Source of the DNA: Mermis nigrescens
Lineage: Eukaryota > Nematoda > Enoplea > Mermithida > Mermithidae
Length of the DNA stretch: 64,000 bases
Reading direction: 5' to 3'
NCBI GenBank assembly: GCA_036768485.1
Contig: JAVLUZ010000271.1
Span: 5,376,309 to 5,440,308, forward strand
Positions 1-10,500 of the stretch are shown here, piece by piece. Position numbers and translations under genes: made by a program. The notes below the pieces were generated by a model. That model did not search any database and was not told where the DNA came from. It saw nothing but the letters and a program-made list of their open reading frames with translations. Positions within the stretch are counted from its first letter, which is position 1. Every line of letters begins with the position of its first letter.

Positions 1-143
1 ATAATATACGTGCATGGAATTAAATAAGAATATACAATAAAAATAAAGGTAAATCATTTATTTATGACTAATTAATTAGTTTTTTATCATTGGTATCACT
101 CTTTTTCATGCATATAATTTATTTTTGGTACTTTTTCTCTTAG

Positions 144-862
144 GGCAATCCTACCATCGAAATAAACATATACAAGCAGCTTGCAACGATCTATCTTAGT
201 GGCGAAGAGAATTGGCTGTTGAAGAAGATACTTAAGGTATGCAACCCATCGAAATTGGTGTTACAAAACATGCAAAATATGGGATACTGGGGTGGCGAAA
301 TCCTAGAGCCCTATCTGATGGACGATTGCAACCAAAAGACGGTCGAATTGAAACTAGTAACTTTATTTAGGGATTCTTGGATACCTTCGTATCGCCATTT
401 GCTGCAAAAATTGTGTTTGCATTCAATCAATCTAGATATGGACTTTTACCGCGTTTTAAAGTATTTTAATCTGCGCGAACTGTGTATAAGAAGTTTAGGG
501 TTTTTTTGATAGCGATAAACATGCTGTTCAAAGTTTTTTTCTATGATGCCAAACGCCTTGAAGTTTTATCTATATGGTTCGTCTGTTCAAATCACGATGA
601 CAATTTTTTCGGAAGCCTTATCGATTTAATTGATATATTTACTGATTGTCGTCAGACTTGTACAGTTATATTTTGTCATTACGATTTAGGATATATAAAT
701 CGCAATCGATTTGAACAATTTGTGGAAACTTTGTTTCCAAAAGTTAATTATTACGCACTCAAATCATCGCCCGCGTTCTTGTATCCTTTATGGACTAAAA
801 TTCATTTTTCATCTTCGAATTGTATTACATTGCGCAATATTGATGATTTTGAACACTTGTAA
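144..862 (+). pseudogene. Leucine-rich (LRR/F-box-like) gene fragment, frameshifted
   Basis: An open exon starts after a good 3' splice site (AG at 142-143) and reads through to a stop at 507-509. A second overlapping frame continues from about 482 to the TAA at 860-862. The two frames meet in a run of seven T at about 501-507, so a single-base indel probably splits one protein of about 235 residues. The product is rich in regularly spaced leucines (LQKLCLHSINL, FNLRELCIRSL, AKRLEVLSIWF), which resembles the leucine-rich repeat part of F-box proteins, but no F-box is visible because the 5' exons lie outside the window. No catalytic motif was seen. The family assignment is an inference; the open frames and the splice site are seen directly. 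Confidence 0.35.
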
Positions 863-1382
863 TGTTGTGCTTTTTATCTGGTAAAATTATCATTTATATT
901 TGCTACACACCGAGAGAGCAGTATTTAGGTAGGTATAGTATTTTTCTTTGAAATATATTGTATTTGCGACCATCAGTATAAATTATGGTCAGTTAGTCTG
1001 ATTGATCAAAAAAGATGAACCTTTTTGAAAACTTTCTCTTCAATTTCCAAAAAGCCTTAGGGAAAATTTTGAGTTATTATTTAAGCTGGGAGGGTCTAAA
1101 CCCCTCCTGACACATATGCATCCAATTTAGTTCTAAGCCAAACCATGCAATAGGCTATCTTGTTCATTTTTTGGTTAAACCCATATTTTCATGTTTCATT
1201 GTTTAATAATCACAACAAGTAAAATGCACGTTTCTTAGAATTCATACAAAAGATCCACAGTCTACAGAGTGATCCTCTATCTGTACGGTTTGGGGAGATC
1301 TGTTGGAAGACTGTGGACCTTTTGTCCTTTTTCTCATGCATACAGTACATAGCAACATATCAAATTTTGAATTTTTTCTTTC
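863..1382. other. Intergenic or 5' UTR intron sequence, no gene seen
   Basis: AT-rich sequence without a convincing coding exon. Its right end is the pyrimidine-rich tract and AG (1383-1384) of the intron that precedes the start codon at 1391. Confidence 0.4.
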
Positions 1383-1390
1383 AGCTAAAA

Positions 1391-1744
1391 ATGAGTATAC
1401 CAGGAGAGATCAAGACAAATCGATATCCAACCGTAATAATTACTATTCGAAATTTCATTGATCATTTACAGAGGCATTTAATGCCTCCTAGATGGAACGC
1501 TCCAGCTCCATTCTCATGGTTCCTGGTAGAACCGAACGAACTTTGTCCGTATATTAAGCAAGCGATTGATAATCAGCAAAGACTTGTTCGCCCCGATAGA
1601 ACAGGAAAGCTCCGAGAAGTTATAAACTTTGATACGCGATTCATAATAGGTATTGATAACCGAGGCAGAAAGACAACAAAAAAGAGGATTATATTGGAAT
1701 TTCAGTCAATTTATCCGGAGATAGTATCAATGTACCCCATATAG
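1391..1744 (+). CDS. Unknown protein of 117 residues, paralog 1
   Basis: The reading frame is intact from ATG 1391 to TAG 1744 and begins six bases after a 3' splice site (TTTCTTTCAG ending 1384), so the gene has an intron in its 5' UTR. AATAAA follows at 1806-1811. I do not recognise the family. It is clearly paralogous to the gene at 4006-4353: both begin MSxP, and share VIIT, HL..HL, LE/VEPN.LC..I..AIDN, REVI, IGI and a YE/PE..S.YP ending, at nearly equal length. It is basic in its centre, without signal peptide or membrane segment. The duplication, conserved length and shared 5' UTR intron argue that it is a real gene. It may belong to the zinc-knuckle/Polinton neighbourhood, but that is an inference. 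Confidence 0.6.
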   Translation: MSIPGEIKTNRYPTVIITIRNFIDHLQRHLMPPRWNAPAPFSWFLVEPNELCPYIKQAIDNQQRLVRPDRTGKLREVINFDTRFIIGIDNRGRKTTKKRIILEFQSIYPEIVSMYPI

Positions 1745-1805
1745 CGCTATATTTTGTATGACTTACTACATATTTTGCGTTCATTGTGTAAAGTATTGTT
1801 TTTTT

Positions 1806-1811
1806 AATAAA
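1806..1811 (+). promoter_or_regulatory. Polyadenylation signal AATAAA
   Basis: AATAAA lies 62 bases after the stop of the gene at 1391-1744, a normal distance for a eukaryotic 3' UTR. Confidence 0.45.
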
Positions 1812-1812
1812 T

Positions 1813-2067
1813 TTAAATACGAACAAAAGTAGCAGTATCAGTAAAATTGATATACATGTTGCAATTTCGTTCTGTAATCATATTAAGCTGCGGATTTTTG
1901 CCTGGTTGGTAGAACAACGACTTTGCGAATTTGATCAGCTTTTCTTCGTTAAAGCTGCAATGATTCTCGAGCAAATAGGATCGAGCTCTTCTCGTCGCAT
2001 TTGTTAGATGTTCTAGACATAGGCTTTCATTATTGTAGCTTTTAGCGTGATCTAAAGACAGTAGCAT
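1813..2067 (-). CDS. Putative small secreted protein
   Basis: A minus-strand frame runs from an ATG at 2067 to a TAA at 1813. The same frame is open further upstream to about 2094 and there encodes a hydrophobic leucine-rich stretch (WLLLISLTMLLSLDHAKS) that looks like a signal peptide. However, the only upstream ATG (about 2092) is out of frame by one base, so either a start exon or a single-base change is missing. The mature part holds a few cysteines, but no family is recognised. A TATAAATA box on the minus strand (2131-2139) sits the right distance upstream for a transcript starting near 2110. The end lies only 69 bases from the convergent gene at 1391-1744. Confidence 0.3.
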   Translation of the reverse strand: MLLSLDHAKSYNNESLCLEHLTNATRRARSYLLENHCSFNEEKLIKFAKSLFYQPGKNPQLNMITERNCNMYINFTDTATFVRI

Positions 2068-2130
2068 AGTGAGAGATATTAACAAGAGCCATGATTATTG
2101 TTTTATCTTATCTAAGAACTAAACACGTGT

Positions 2131-2139
2131 ATATTTATA
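2131..2139 (-). promoter_or_regulatory. TATA box of the minus-strand small gene
   Basis: TATAAATAT on the minus strand, about 40 bases upstream of the first ATG. Two GATA-type motifs follow at 2101-2112. Confidence 0.3.
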
Positions 2140-2250
2140 ACTTTTCGACCAATCGCGAGTTTTTCAAAAGAAAAACATAAGTTAGTAGTTTAAAGTAATT
2201 TTTTCGACGACAAAACATAGCTGCCTTATGCGCTAATGAAAAAATTTAGC

Positions 2251-3340
2251 AAAAAACAAGAATAATTAAAAATTTGTAAAAATAAGCATAACTTGATATA
2301 AAATTACCAAGAAATTTTCTTTTCAAACAATATTTCACAGAAAGATACGGCGTGTTGTGAGTAATACAGGAATATTTTTTTCGACGGAAGATCATGATTT
2401 CAGGGTGAACAAATTTAAAAAGTCTGATGAAAAACAAGAATAATTAAAAATTGGTAAAAATAAGGATAAATTGATATAAAATTACCAAGAAATTTTCTTT
2501 TCAAATAATATTTCACAGAAAGATACGGCGTGTTGTGAGTAATACGGGAATATTTTTTTCGACGGAAGATCATGATTTCAGGGTGAACAAATTTAAAAAG
2601 TCTGATGAAAAACAAGAATAATTAAAAATTTGTAAAAATAAGCATAAATTGATATAAAATCACTAAAAATTTTCTTGTCAAATAATTTTCTCACAGAAAG
2701 ACGCAGTATATTGTAACAAATACAACAATATTTTTTCAACGCAAGAACCCAATTTTCGGGTGAATAAATTCACAAAAATCTGACTAAAAACGAGAATAAT
2801 TAAAAATTCGTAAAAATAAGCATAAATTGCTATAAAATTACCAAGAAATTTTCTTTTCAAATAATATTTTGCGGAAAGATGTGGCGTATTGTGAGGAATA
2901 CTATGATATTTCTTTCGACGCAAACAAAACGATTTCCGATTGTAAAAATTCAAAAAATCTGACTAAAAACAAGAATAATTAAAAATTTGTAAAAATAAGC
3001 ATCAATTGATATAAAATTACCAAAAAAATTTGTTTTGAAATAATATTTCACAGAAAGATGCAGCATATAGTAAGGATTGTGGGGTTATTTTTTTCGACGC
3101 CAGAACATGATTTCAAGGTGAACAAATTCAAAAACTGACTAAAAACAAGAATATTTAAAAATTTGTAAAAATGAGCATAAATTTGCATGAATTAACATAA
3201 AATTACCAAAAAAATTCTTTTTCCGGATAATTTCTTCACAGAAAGATGCAGCGTATAGTGAGGATTACGGGGATATTTTTTTCGACGCGAGAAAACTATT
3301 TTTGAGTGTAAAAATTCAAAAAATGTAGATAAAACTTTAA
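2251..3340. repeat. Tandem array, about 178-bp unit, six copies
   Basis: The phrase AAAAACAAGAATAATT recurs at about 2252, 2430, 2608, 2786, 2965 and 3141, giving a period of 176-179 bp. Each unit also carries GATATAAAATTACCAA, a CACAGAAAGAT block and a TTTTTTCGACG block. Copies 1 and 2 are nearly identical and the right-hand copies are more diverged. Short minus-strand open frames inside are products of the repeat, not genes. Confidence 0.85.
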
Positions 3341-3409
3341 AACAAAAAAATTGAAATTTCTGAAAACTAGAGAATTCACGTTGAAAAATGATCATGTATT
3401 GCGTACACT

Positions 3410-3725
3410 TCGGCAGCAGTTCGCCGAGGTCCAGCTGCAGGGCTGGCTTCGGTCCGAGGTCCAATATGATTGTTGGTCCTCGGCCCGGCGGGCGGTCGTG
3501 TATAGGACTTTGTGACCTCATCACGACGGGTTCTTCCGGGCGTGTGGCCAACGCCGGTCTATGTGACTCCCTTGGTTGCACTGTAGAGTCCAACATTGGC
3601 CTATATGACCACATTGGTTCTCAGAGGCAGGCGAGTGGCCAGCGCCGGTCTATGTGACCCCGCTGGTTGTTGCGGATGGCTGACGCCGGTCTGTGTGACC
3701 CCGTCAGCTTGTGGGGTAGGGAGAA
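3410..3725. repeat. GC-rich patch with imperfect repeats
   Basis: This patch is much richer in GC than its surroundings. A phrase close to GCCGGTCTATGTGACCCC recurs at about 3561, 3600, 3642 and 3684, with diverged intervening text. It looks like an old minisatellite or a fragment of a GC-rich mobile element. Overlapping frames on both strands show no family signature. Confidence 0.45.
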
Positions 3726-4005
3726 AAGTTGTGGCTGGTCGTTTATCTATAATGTATATTTCGTATTATGCATATATCGTATTCACATAAACAAAAGTTT
3801 GCGTTCGGACAGTAGAGGGGTAGGGGTGATGGACCCCCAGAATCTGGTGGATCCCAAAAATTAAAATTTAGTATATTTAAGTGTTTTTACACTATCAAAC
3901 TTGGAAATTTTTGCGAACTTTAGATTTTCATGCAAGGGATGTCCTAATTAGCTTGAATGCGTTCTATATTTTTTAAGTATATTTTTTGTTTCTTTAAAGG
4001 AAGTT

Positions 4006-4353
4006 ATGAGCTTTCCGACCAAAATTACTACAAAGCGATTCAAAAAAGTAATCATAACGCCAAACAAGTACGAATACCACCTCAAGAAGCATCTTGCAAC
4101 CCCAACACGCCCTGGTTCTGCCTCCTATTTCTCACTCGAAACAAATGCGCTTTGTACGCTTATCGCATATGCGATAGATAACTCGTTGGGATGACAAAAC
4201 TACGACAAATTCAGTGGTTGTTCAAGAGAAGTAATAGTCTACAACACAAAAAGGACGATCGGAATTAATTGTGAAGGGCAAGAGTCCTCAACAATTCGAA
4301 TAGTGCTCAATATAGGCGAAAAATACGAACTCGCATCAATATACCCTCTTTAA
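4006..4353 (+). CDS. Unknown protein of about 115 residues, paralog 2, with in-frame TGA
   Basis: The frame starts at ATG 4006, six bases after a 3' splice site (TTTCTTTAAAG ending about 3999), just as in its paralog at 1391. It reads to TGA 4192-4194, continues open in the same frame, and ends at TAA 4351-4353. The part after the TGA still aligns with the paralog (SREVI, IGI, RI.L, YELASIYPL), so the TGA lies inside the conserved protein. Either the gene is a recent pseudogene by one substitution (for example CGA to TGA) or the TGA is read through. I do not recognise the family. The region downstream leads into the zinc-knuckle gene at 4528. Confidence 0.5.
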
Positions 4354-4527
4354 CTTAAATTAGGTAAAATATACACAATTGTTGTTATTAGGAAAATGTT
4401 TTCCTTACTTTTGGGATAGCTTGGACGGTCGAGTTTGGGAGGGGGACACTATCCCCCTCTACAACATATATGTTTAAATATGCAAATAATTAGTAAACCT
4501 TGAAGCATTTTTATTTAGTGAATAATT

Positions 4528-5626
<1,099 letters not shown>

Positions 5627-6306
5627 TTTGCACGCATATTTACTGTCGTTATTCGTTTATGAAGGGCTTTTTAAAGGCTTTTGTGCAAAAAAAAGTTTAG
5701 ACGTTTTCCGATTTACAAAGAAAAAGGTTTTAATTAGAAAAATCAAATTAAAGAAATTCGTTTTTTCCTCATTCTTTTTTCTCGTTTTTTACGTGTTTGT
5801 TCCTTTTTACGTGTGAGTTGTTTGTTTTTTAGTTGTTCGTTTTTTATCATTCTTTTTTATGTGTTTCATATCCGTTTGTTTTTTACTCGACCATTCTTTG
5901 TTGTTTTTTATTATTGTAAATAGTTTTTCTCCGTTTTATTTTTACTCTTTTGTATAAAGTTCAATTTTGAGCTAAATTTTGAATTGTAAATAGTTTCTTT
6001 CCCTAGTTTTTCACTCTTATCTTGTGAACATAATTTTGTGTGAAAAAGTTCATGTAAATAGTTCATTCTTTTGTAAAAACTTAATTTCCGAATTGTAAAT
6101 CTTTCCTATTTATTATGTTTTCACTTTTATACTTTTTTGCATAATAAAATATAATATGTAGTTGTCTTTGATTGAAATTATCCTACTCATGCTCTTATGC
6201 AATGATACTGTTAACTATATATCGTTCTATTTCAGCTCAAGTGAAATTTCATTTTTCAACTGCCTGAGTTTATTACATTTTGCATATTTCAGCAAATTAG
6301 TTTTCA
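5627..6306. other. Intergenic, T-rich, no gene seen
   Basis: T-rich low-complexity sequence with recurring phrases such as TTTTTACGTGT and AATTGTAAAT. No frame has a recognisable product. A 3' splice site (CTATTTCAG, about 6228-6236) suggests a 5' UTR intron for the next zinc-knuckle gene. Confidence 0.4.
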
Positions 6307-6533
6307 ATGACAAAAGCAAAGAAATGCTACATTTGTCACAAACAGGGCCATTTGGCCAAAGATTGCAAAAAGCCAGGAAATTGGCGCCTTATGCCACTTA
6401 ATCAATTGGTAAAAAATTACTTTTTAATCTGATATAAAGTTAAAAATAATGGATAAATTTTTTTATACATGTATTAATGAGACTGTTTAACTTACGGATC
6501 AATCATTTTCAGCGTCGCCATCAGCTGCCTTGA
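6307..6533 (+). CDS. Short CCHC zinc-knuckle gene, two exons
   Basis: Exon 1 (6307-6408) encodes CYICHKQGHLAKDC, a canonical CX2CX4HX4C knuckle, and ends at a GTAAAA donor. A TTTTCAG acceptor (6506-6512) joins in phase to a short exon ending at TGA 6531-6533. Reading past this TGA the frame stays open for 13 more codons to a TAA, so the true end is uncertain. The predicted product is only about 40 residues, little more than the knuckle and a basic tail. A link with the similar exons at 4528 and 6737 is likely, either as paralogs or as parts of one alternatively spliced gene. Confidence 0.4.
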
Positions 6534-6736
6534 ATCGATGGACGCTTTGTCATCTGCCAAAAAAGTGAATAAATTTAAAAATTGTTGCGCACTGAAATTT
6601 TTAGTTCTGTTTAATATTGAATATACTTCATGTCTTTTTTCAGTAAGAAGCTGCTTTTGCATACTTATACTGTTCTAAAACGGATAATTAGTTGACATGT
6701 TGAATAATAATTAACAATGATAATATATTTTTTCAG

Positions 6737-6830
6737 ATTGGCCAAGAAACGAGTGAGGCAATGCCAAATTTGCAGCAACAAGTGGCATAAAGCCAAGAAC
6801 TATGGCGTTAAAAGATTTTTGAAAATTTAA
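6737..6830 (+). CDS. Zinc-knuckle-like exon, degenerate
   Basis: It follows a strong acceptor (ATTTTTTCAG ending 6736) and encodes a basic peptide with CQICSNKWHKAK, which has two cysteines and a histidine but lacks the last cysteine of a CCHC knuckle. The frame ends at TAA 6828-6830. It may be the last exon of the preceding gene or a decayed paralog. Confidence 0.3.
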
Positions 6831-7560
6831 TGAATTGTTATCGATTTTTTTAAAATAAAATATTTAACCTTACTGTTAGTGTCTATTGAATTTAGTATAT
6901 CATTTGCCTTACATTTTAAATAGATGCGTAGGGAATGGGTCCTGATCATTACTGGTCTTTGTGACCATTAGTGAAAATATCCCCCTTAGTATATTTTTAA
7001 ATTAACTTGTTTAAACCTCTTTTGTTAAATTATCCCCTTAAATGCGAGGAGTCATCATTTCTTAAAACATGTCTAAACTTGTTCCGTTGAATTATCCCCT
7101 GACAACAGTGATTCATCTTTTCTTAAAACATGTCCTAACCATTCAAGTTTCAAAACTGACCAATCAGAGCCGTCCTAAAAGAGGCTTATTTAAGATTTAT
7201 AAATGAAATTAAAATAAGAAAAAATCTATTTGTAGTCAAATATTTTGCAAAAGATGGCCGCTTTTATTATTCTTTGGACATAAATTATGAAATAAATTCT
7301 ATTTTCCATTTTTTAGGTACAGAAGAAGCAAGGCGATACAAGAACCAAGAAGCTTTTTTCAACTTTTTTCTTCAGATGTGTGTGTTTTAATAATTATATA
7401 TTTAAGGACTCAACTGGCCAATAGGCGAACTTAGTGGTCGCCCAAAAAGGCCCTCATCTCGAGCTTTGTGCTCTGGTAGATGGAGTACCCCATATATTTC
7501 TAAATTTCATCTCATAAAACTGTGTTTTTTATAAATCACTAAAAATTGTTTCGTTTTCAG
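6831..7560. other. Upstream region of the spliced polymerase
   Basis: No coding frame is supported. Two similar segments (about 7005-7060 and 7065-7130) share ATTATCCCCT and TTAAAACATGTC, a local duplication. The right end is a pyrimidine-rich acceptor (CGTTTTCAG ending 7560), which points to a 5' UTR intron before the start codon at 7577. Confidence 0.35.
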
Positions 7561-10500
7561 AAAAAAAATTAGCAAAATGTCCAAATATTTGAAAGATATT
7601 AATTTATCTAAAATATGGGTCGATAATTCCCATCTTATTAATGCAATATGGCGAAGAATAGCGACAGAAGAAGACATGGTAGGGCTGATGACTGCCGAAT
7701 TTTGGGCCACATCAATTCAGGAGGGCACCCAGTCCGAAAAACCACCAGTCACTAGAGGGGATCTCCAGATCCTGGTTGACAGTGGGCTCTGGAAAGGCGA
7801 GCCGCATATTTTGGCATTCAGTTTTGACAAATTCCTTACCTTGGGGCAAGCGGATTGGCATCATTTTGGATCCGAAGAATTTTGGCGGGCGATTTTCGGT
7901 GAAGAATTTGACGATTTTGACGGCAGCGGCAAACGACCAATGAGCGACTACTACAAAATTGCAGCCGTTGGCCAAACACGCGTTTGTCAATTTAATGCCG
8001 ATGTCAAAACGTATCTCATACAAATACTGACATCAAACGGAGCGCAAAAATTTTAGAGCAATTCTTCCGGCAGTCATTGACGATGCCCTGAAAAAAGCAC
8101 TGGAATCAGTAAGTATAATAATAGAACATAGTAATAATAACTTTTAGGCTTAGCAAAACTTGAGGGGTGTCAAAAATTATTGTATAAAACAATGTATTGT
8201 TTGTACTCTAAACGGAGATATATAATTTTTTAGTTTCTCTGAATCATAACATCAAACATGTCGTTTAAAGAAGAAAATTTTAAAAATAATTATTTTAAGA
8301 TATTTATTTAAATAAAACACTAGTTTTTAATTAAGGTGGATGCCGGGGATTGGATAGGCGTCAAATTGGACCATCCATTGTTGGATTGGCGAGTTTTAGT
8401 GCCATTCAAGTCCCGCAGCATCACCAACGCCGACCGTATTTTGAGCGTCGTTGAGCGGGTTCAAGAATCGAACCGCGAATTCGACTTCAACAAACAGTTG
8501 ACGATGAAAGTTGTCGTTATTGATAATCCAAAAGGATCCGGCCAATCAAGGCATGAAAATGCGCGGATGAGGATTGTCAATTTTGATGAATGGTTCAAGA
8601 AGCATACCAGCCCACATGGCGGCTGCTTCATTCAGGCACCTAAATAATAATATTCTTTGAGCAATCATTGATTTTTTTTGTACATGCATATTGACTGGTC
8701 ATTTTGTTATACATGTACCTAATGATAGTTTTAAAAATATTTTAAATTGCAAATTTGATGAAATTTTAGTGTCCTTAACACTTTACTGATTACATTTACT
8801 AAAAACTAAGATAAAAATTATTTTAAAAGCTTATTTGTAGAAAATTTCAGATAAAAAACGACAATCAATTGTGTTTGGCCCATTCAGTAGTTGTGGCAAA
8901 AGCACTGGTTGACAAAGATCCTAGATGGGAATCAATTTGAAATGGCGATATAAATAGATATACGATACAAAAACAGTTGGCCAAAAAACTGATGGAGGAA
9001 GCTGGCCTTAAAGATTTCAATGGGCCTTGTGGATTGCCAGAAATTGAAAAAATCCAGATGGTTCTAGCATCCGATGAATATCAGATCAAAGTCTTTTTGA
9101 AAGAAAATTTCAACAATCTCATCTACAAGGACCCTGATGGCGACTTGGATAAAATTTTATACATATACCTACATGATGAACATTATGATGTCATCACTTG
9201 AGTTCCGGCTTTCTTCGGCCACGTTTACTATTGCGACGGCTGCAACAAAGGCTACAACACGATAGACCAGCATCACTGCAATTGTGGCAAATGCACAGGC
9301 TGCAACGGCGCAAAACCGTGTCCGTTCCAGGAATGGCGGCACTGTGACAAATGCAATCGGTAAGTAAGCAACAAATGAAAGGTTTTAAATTATGGTGTTT
9401 TGATATACAAACTTAGATAGACTTAATAGTTTCATCAAGATATTGTCAATAGAATTATATTTATTCTAAGCCAAAGCTGGAAAATTTAATAAGTAAAAAA
9501 AATTCAGACTGTTATTAACAAAACTTGAGCAAAAATGAATTATAATATTCTATATAGTGTTAAAGAATAGTAATTACCTTGCTTAAACTTAATATGAATA
9601 TTATAACACAATATATTGTATTATAATATTGATTATTATTGATTAAATTATATACTGTTTGACGCTTTTGAAATATTTCAACTATTTTCAGATGGTTTGT
9701 CAGCCTCAACTGCTACCTACAACACCAGCTGGGCGGAATGAGCAAGGGCACAAAAAGCAAAAAATGATGTCAATTTGCGATAGAATAAAACGTTGCCGTG
9801 ATTGTGGCGTCATTTTGCAGAGTGGTTATACCAAAAGGCACAAATGTGGACATTTTCACTGCGAGACGTGTAGGCAGAACGTCGAGCGTGAAGGCCACCA
9901 GTGCTACATCAGGCCAATCCAGGATACCGCCTGGCCCAAGAAACCACGGTTCATCTTCTTCAACTTTGAGACCCGGCAAGACATCAAATTTGGGTACAAT
10001 AACTATGGGCCGCATTGGAAGCATGCAGTCAACTGTTGTGTCACATACCGGATCTGCGACAACTGCAAAACGTATATGACGGGCAACTGCAATCAATGCG
10101 GCGGGGCCAAACGCCACGTCTTCCTTGGTGACAATACGTTGGAGCAGTTCGGCCGTTGGCTGTTCTTGGAAGCCAACCGTGGAGCAACGGCATTGGCGCA
10201 CAATGCGCGTGGATTTGATGGCCAATTCTTATTGGATTATCTACACAAACAAAAGACAATAAAACCTAAAGTTATAATGAGAGGTACATTAGAATGTGAT
10301 CATATGTAATAATAATAATAACAATAATAATAATAACAATAATACATGTATTTGATTTTGGCCAAAAATATAATGGCAGTTATCTATGAAATAGGTATAA
10401 GCTTATAATTGGTAAAAATTATAACTAATACATTTGTTCCAAGATAGAACACAGGATTACTTGAAAATTAAATATTGTAACTGAGTATGCTTCTCTATTT

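Noticed and set aside
2246..2953. Repeated minus-strand frames beginning MFFIRLFKF
   Set aside because: They recur with the 178-bp unit and are repeat products.
3192..3864. Overlapping frames in the GC-rich patch
   Set aside because: Frames on both strands arise from high GC and repeats; no family resemblance.
9770..10259. Minus-strand open frames over the polymerase
   Set aside because: They are mirror frames of well-recognised polymerase exons on the plus strand.
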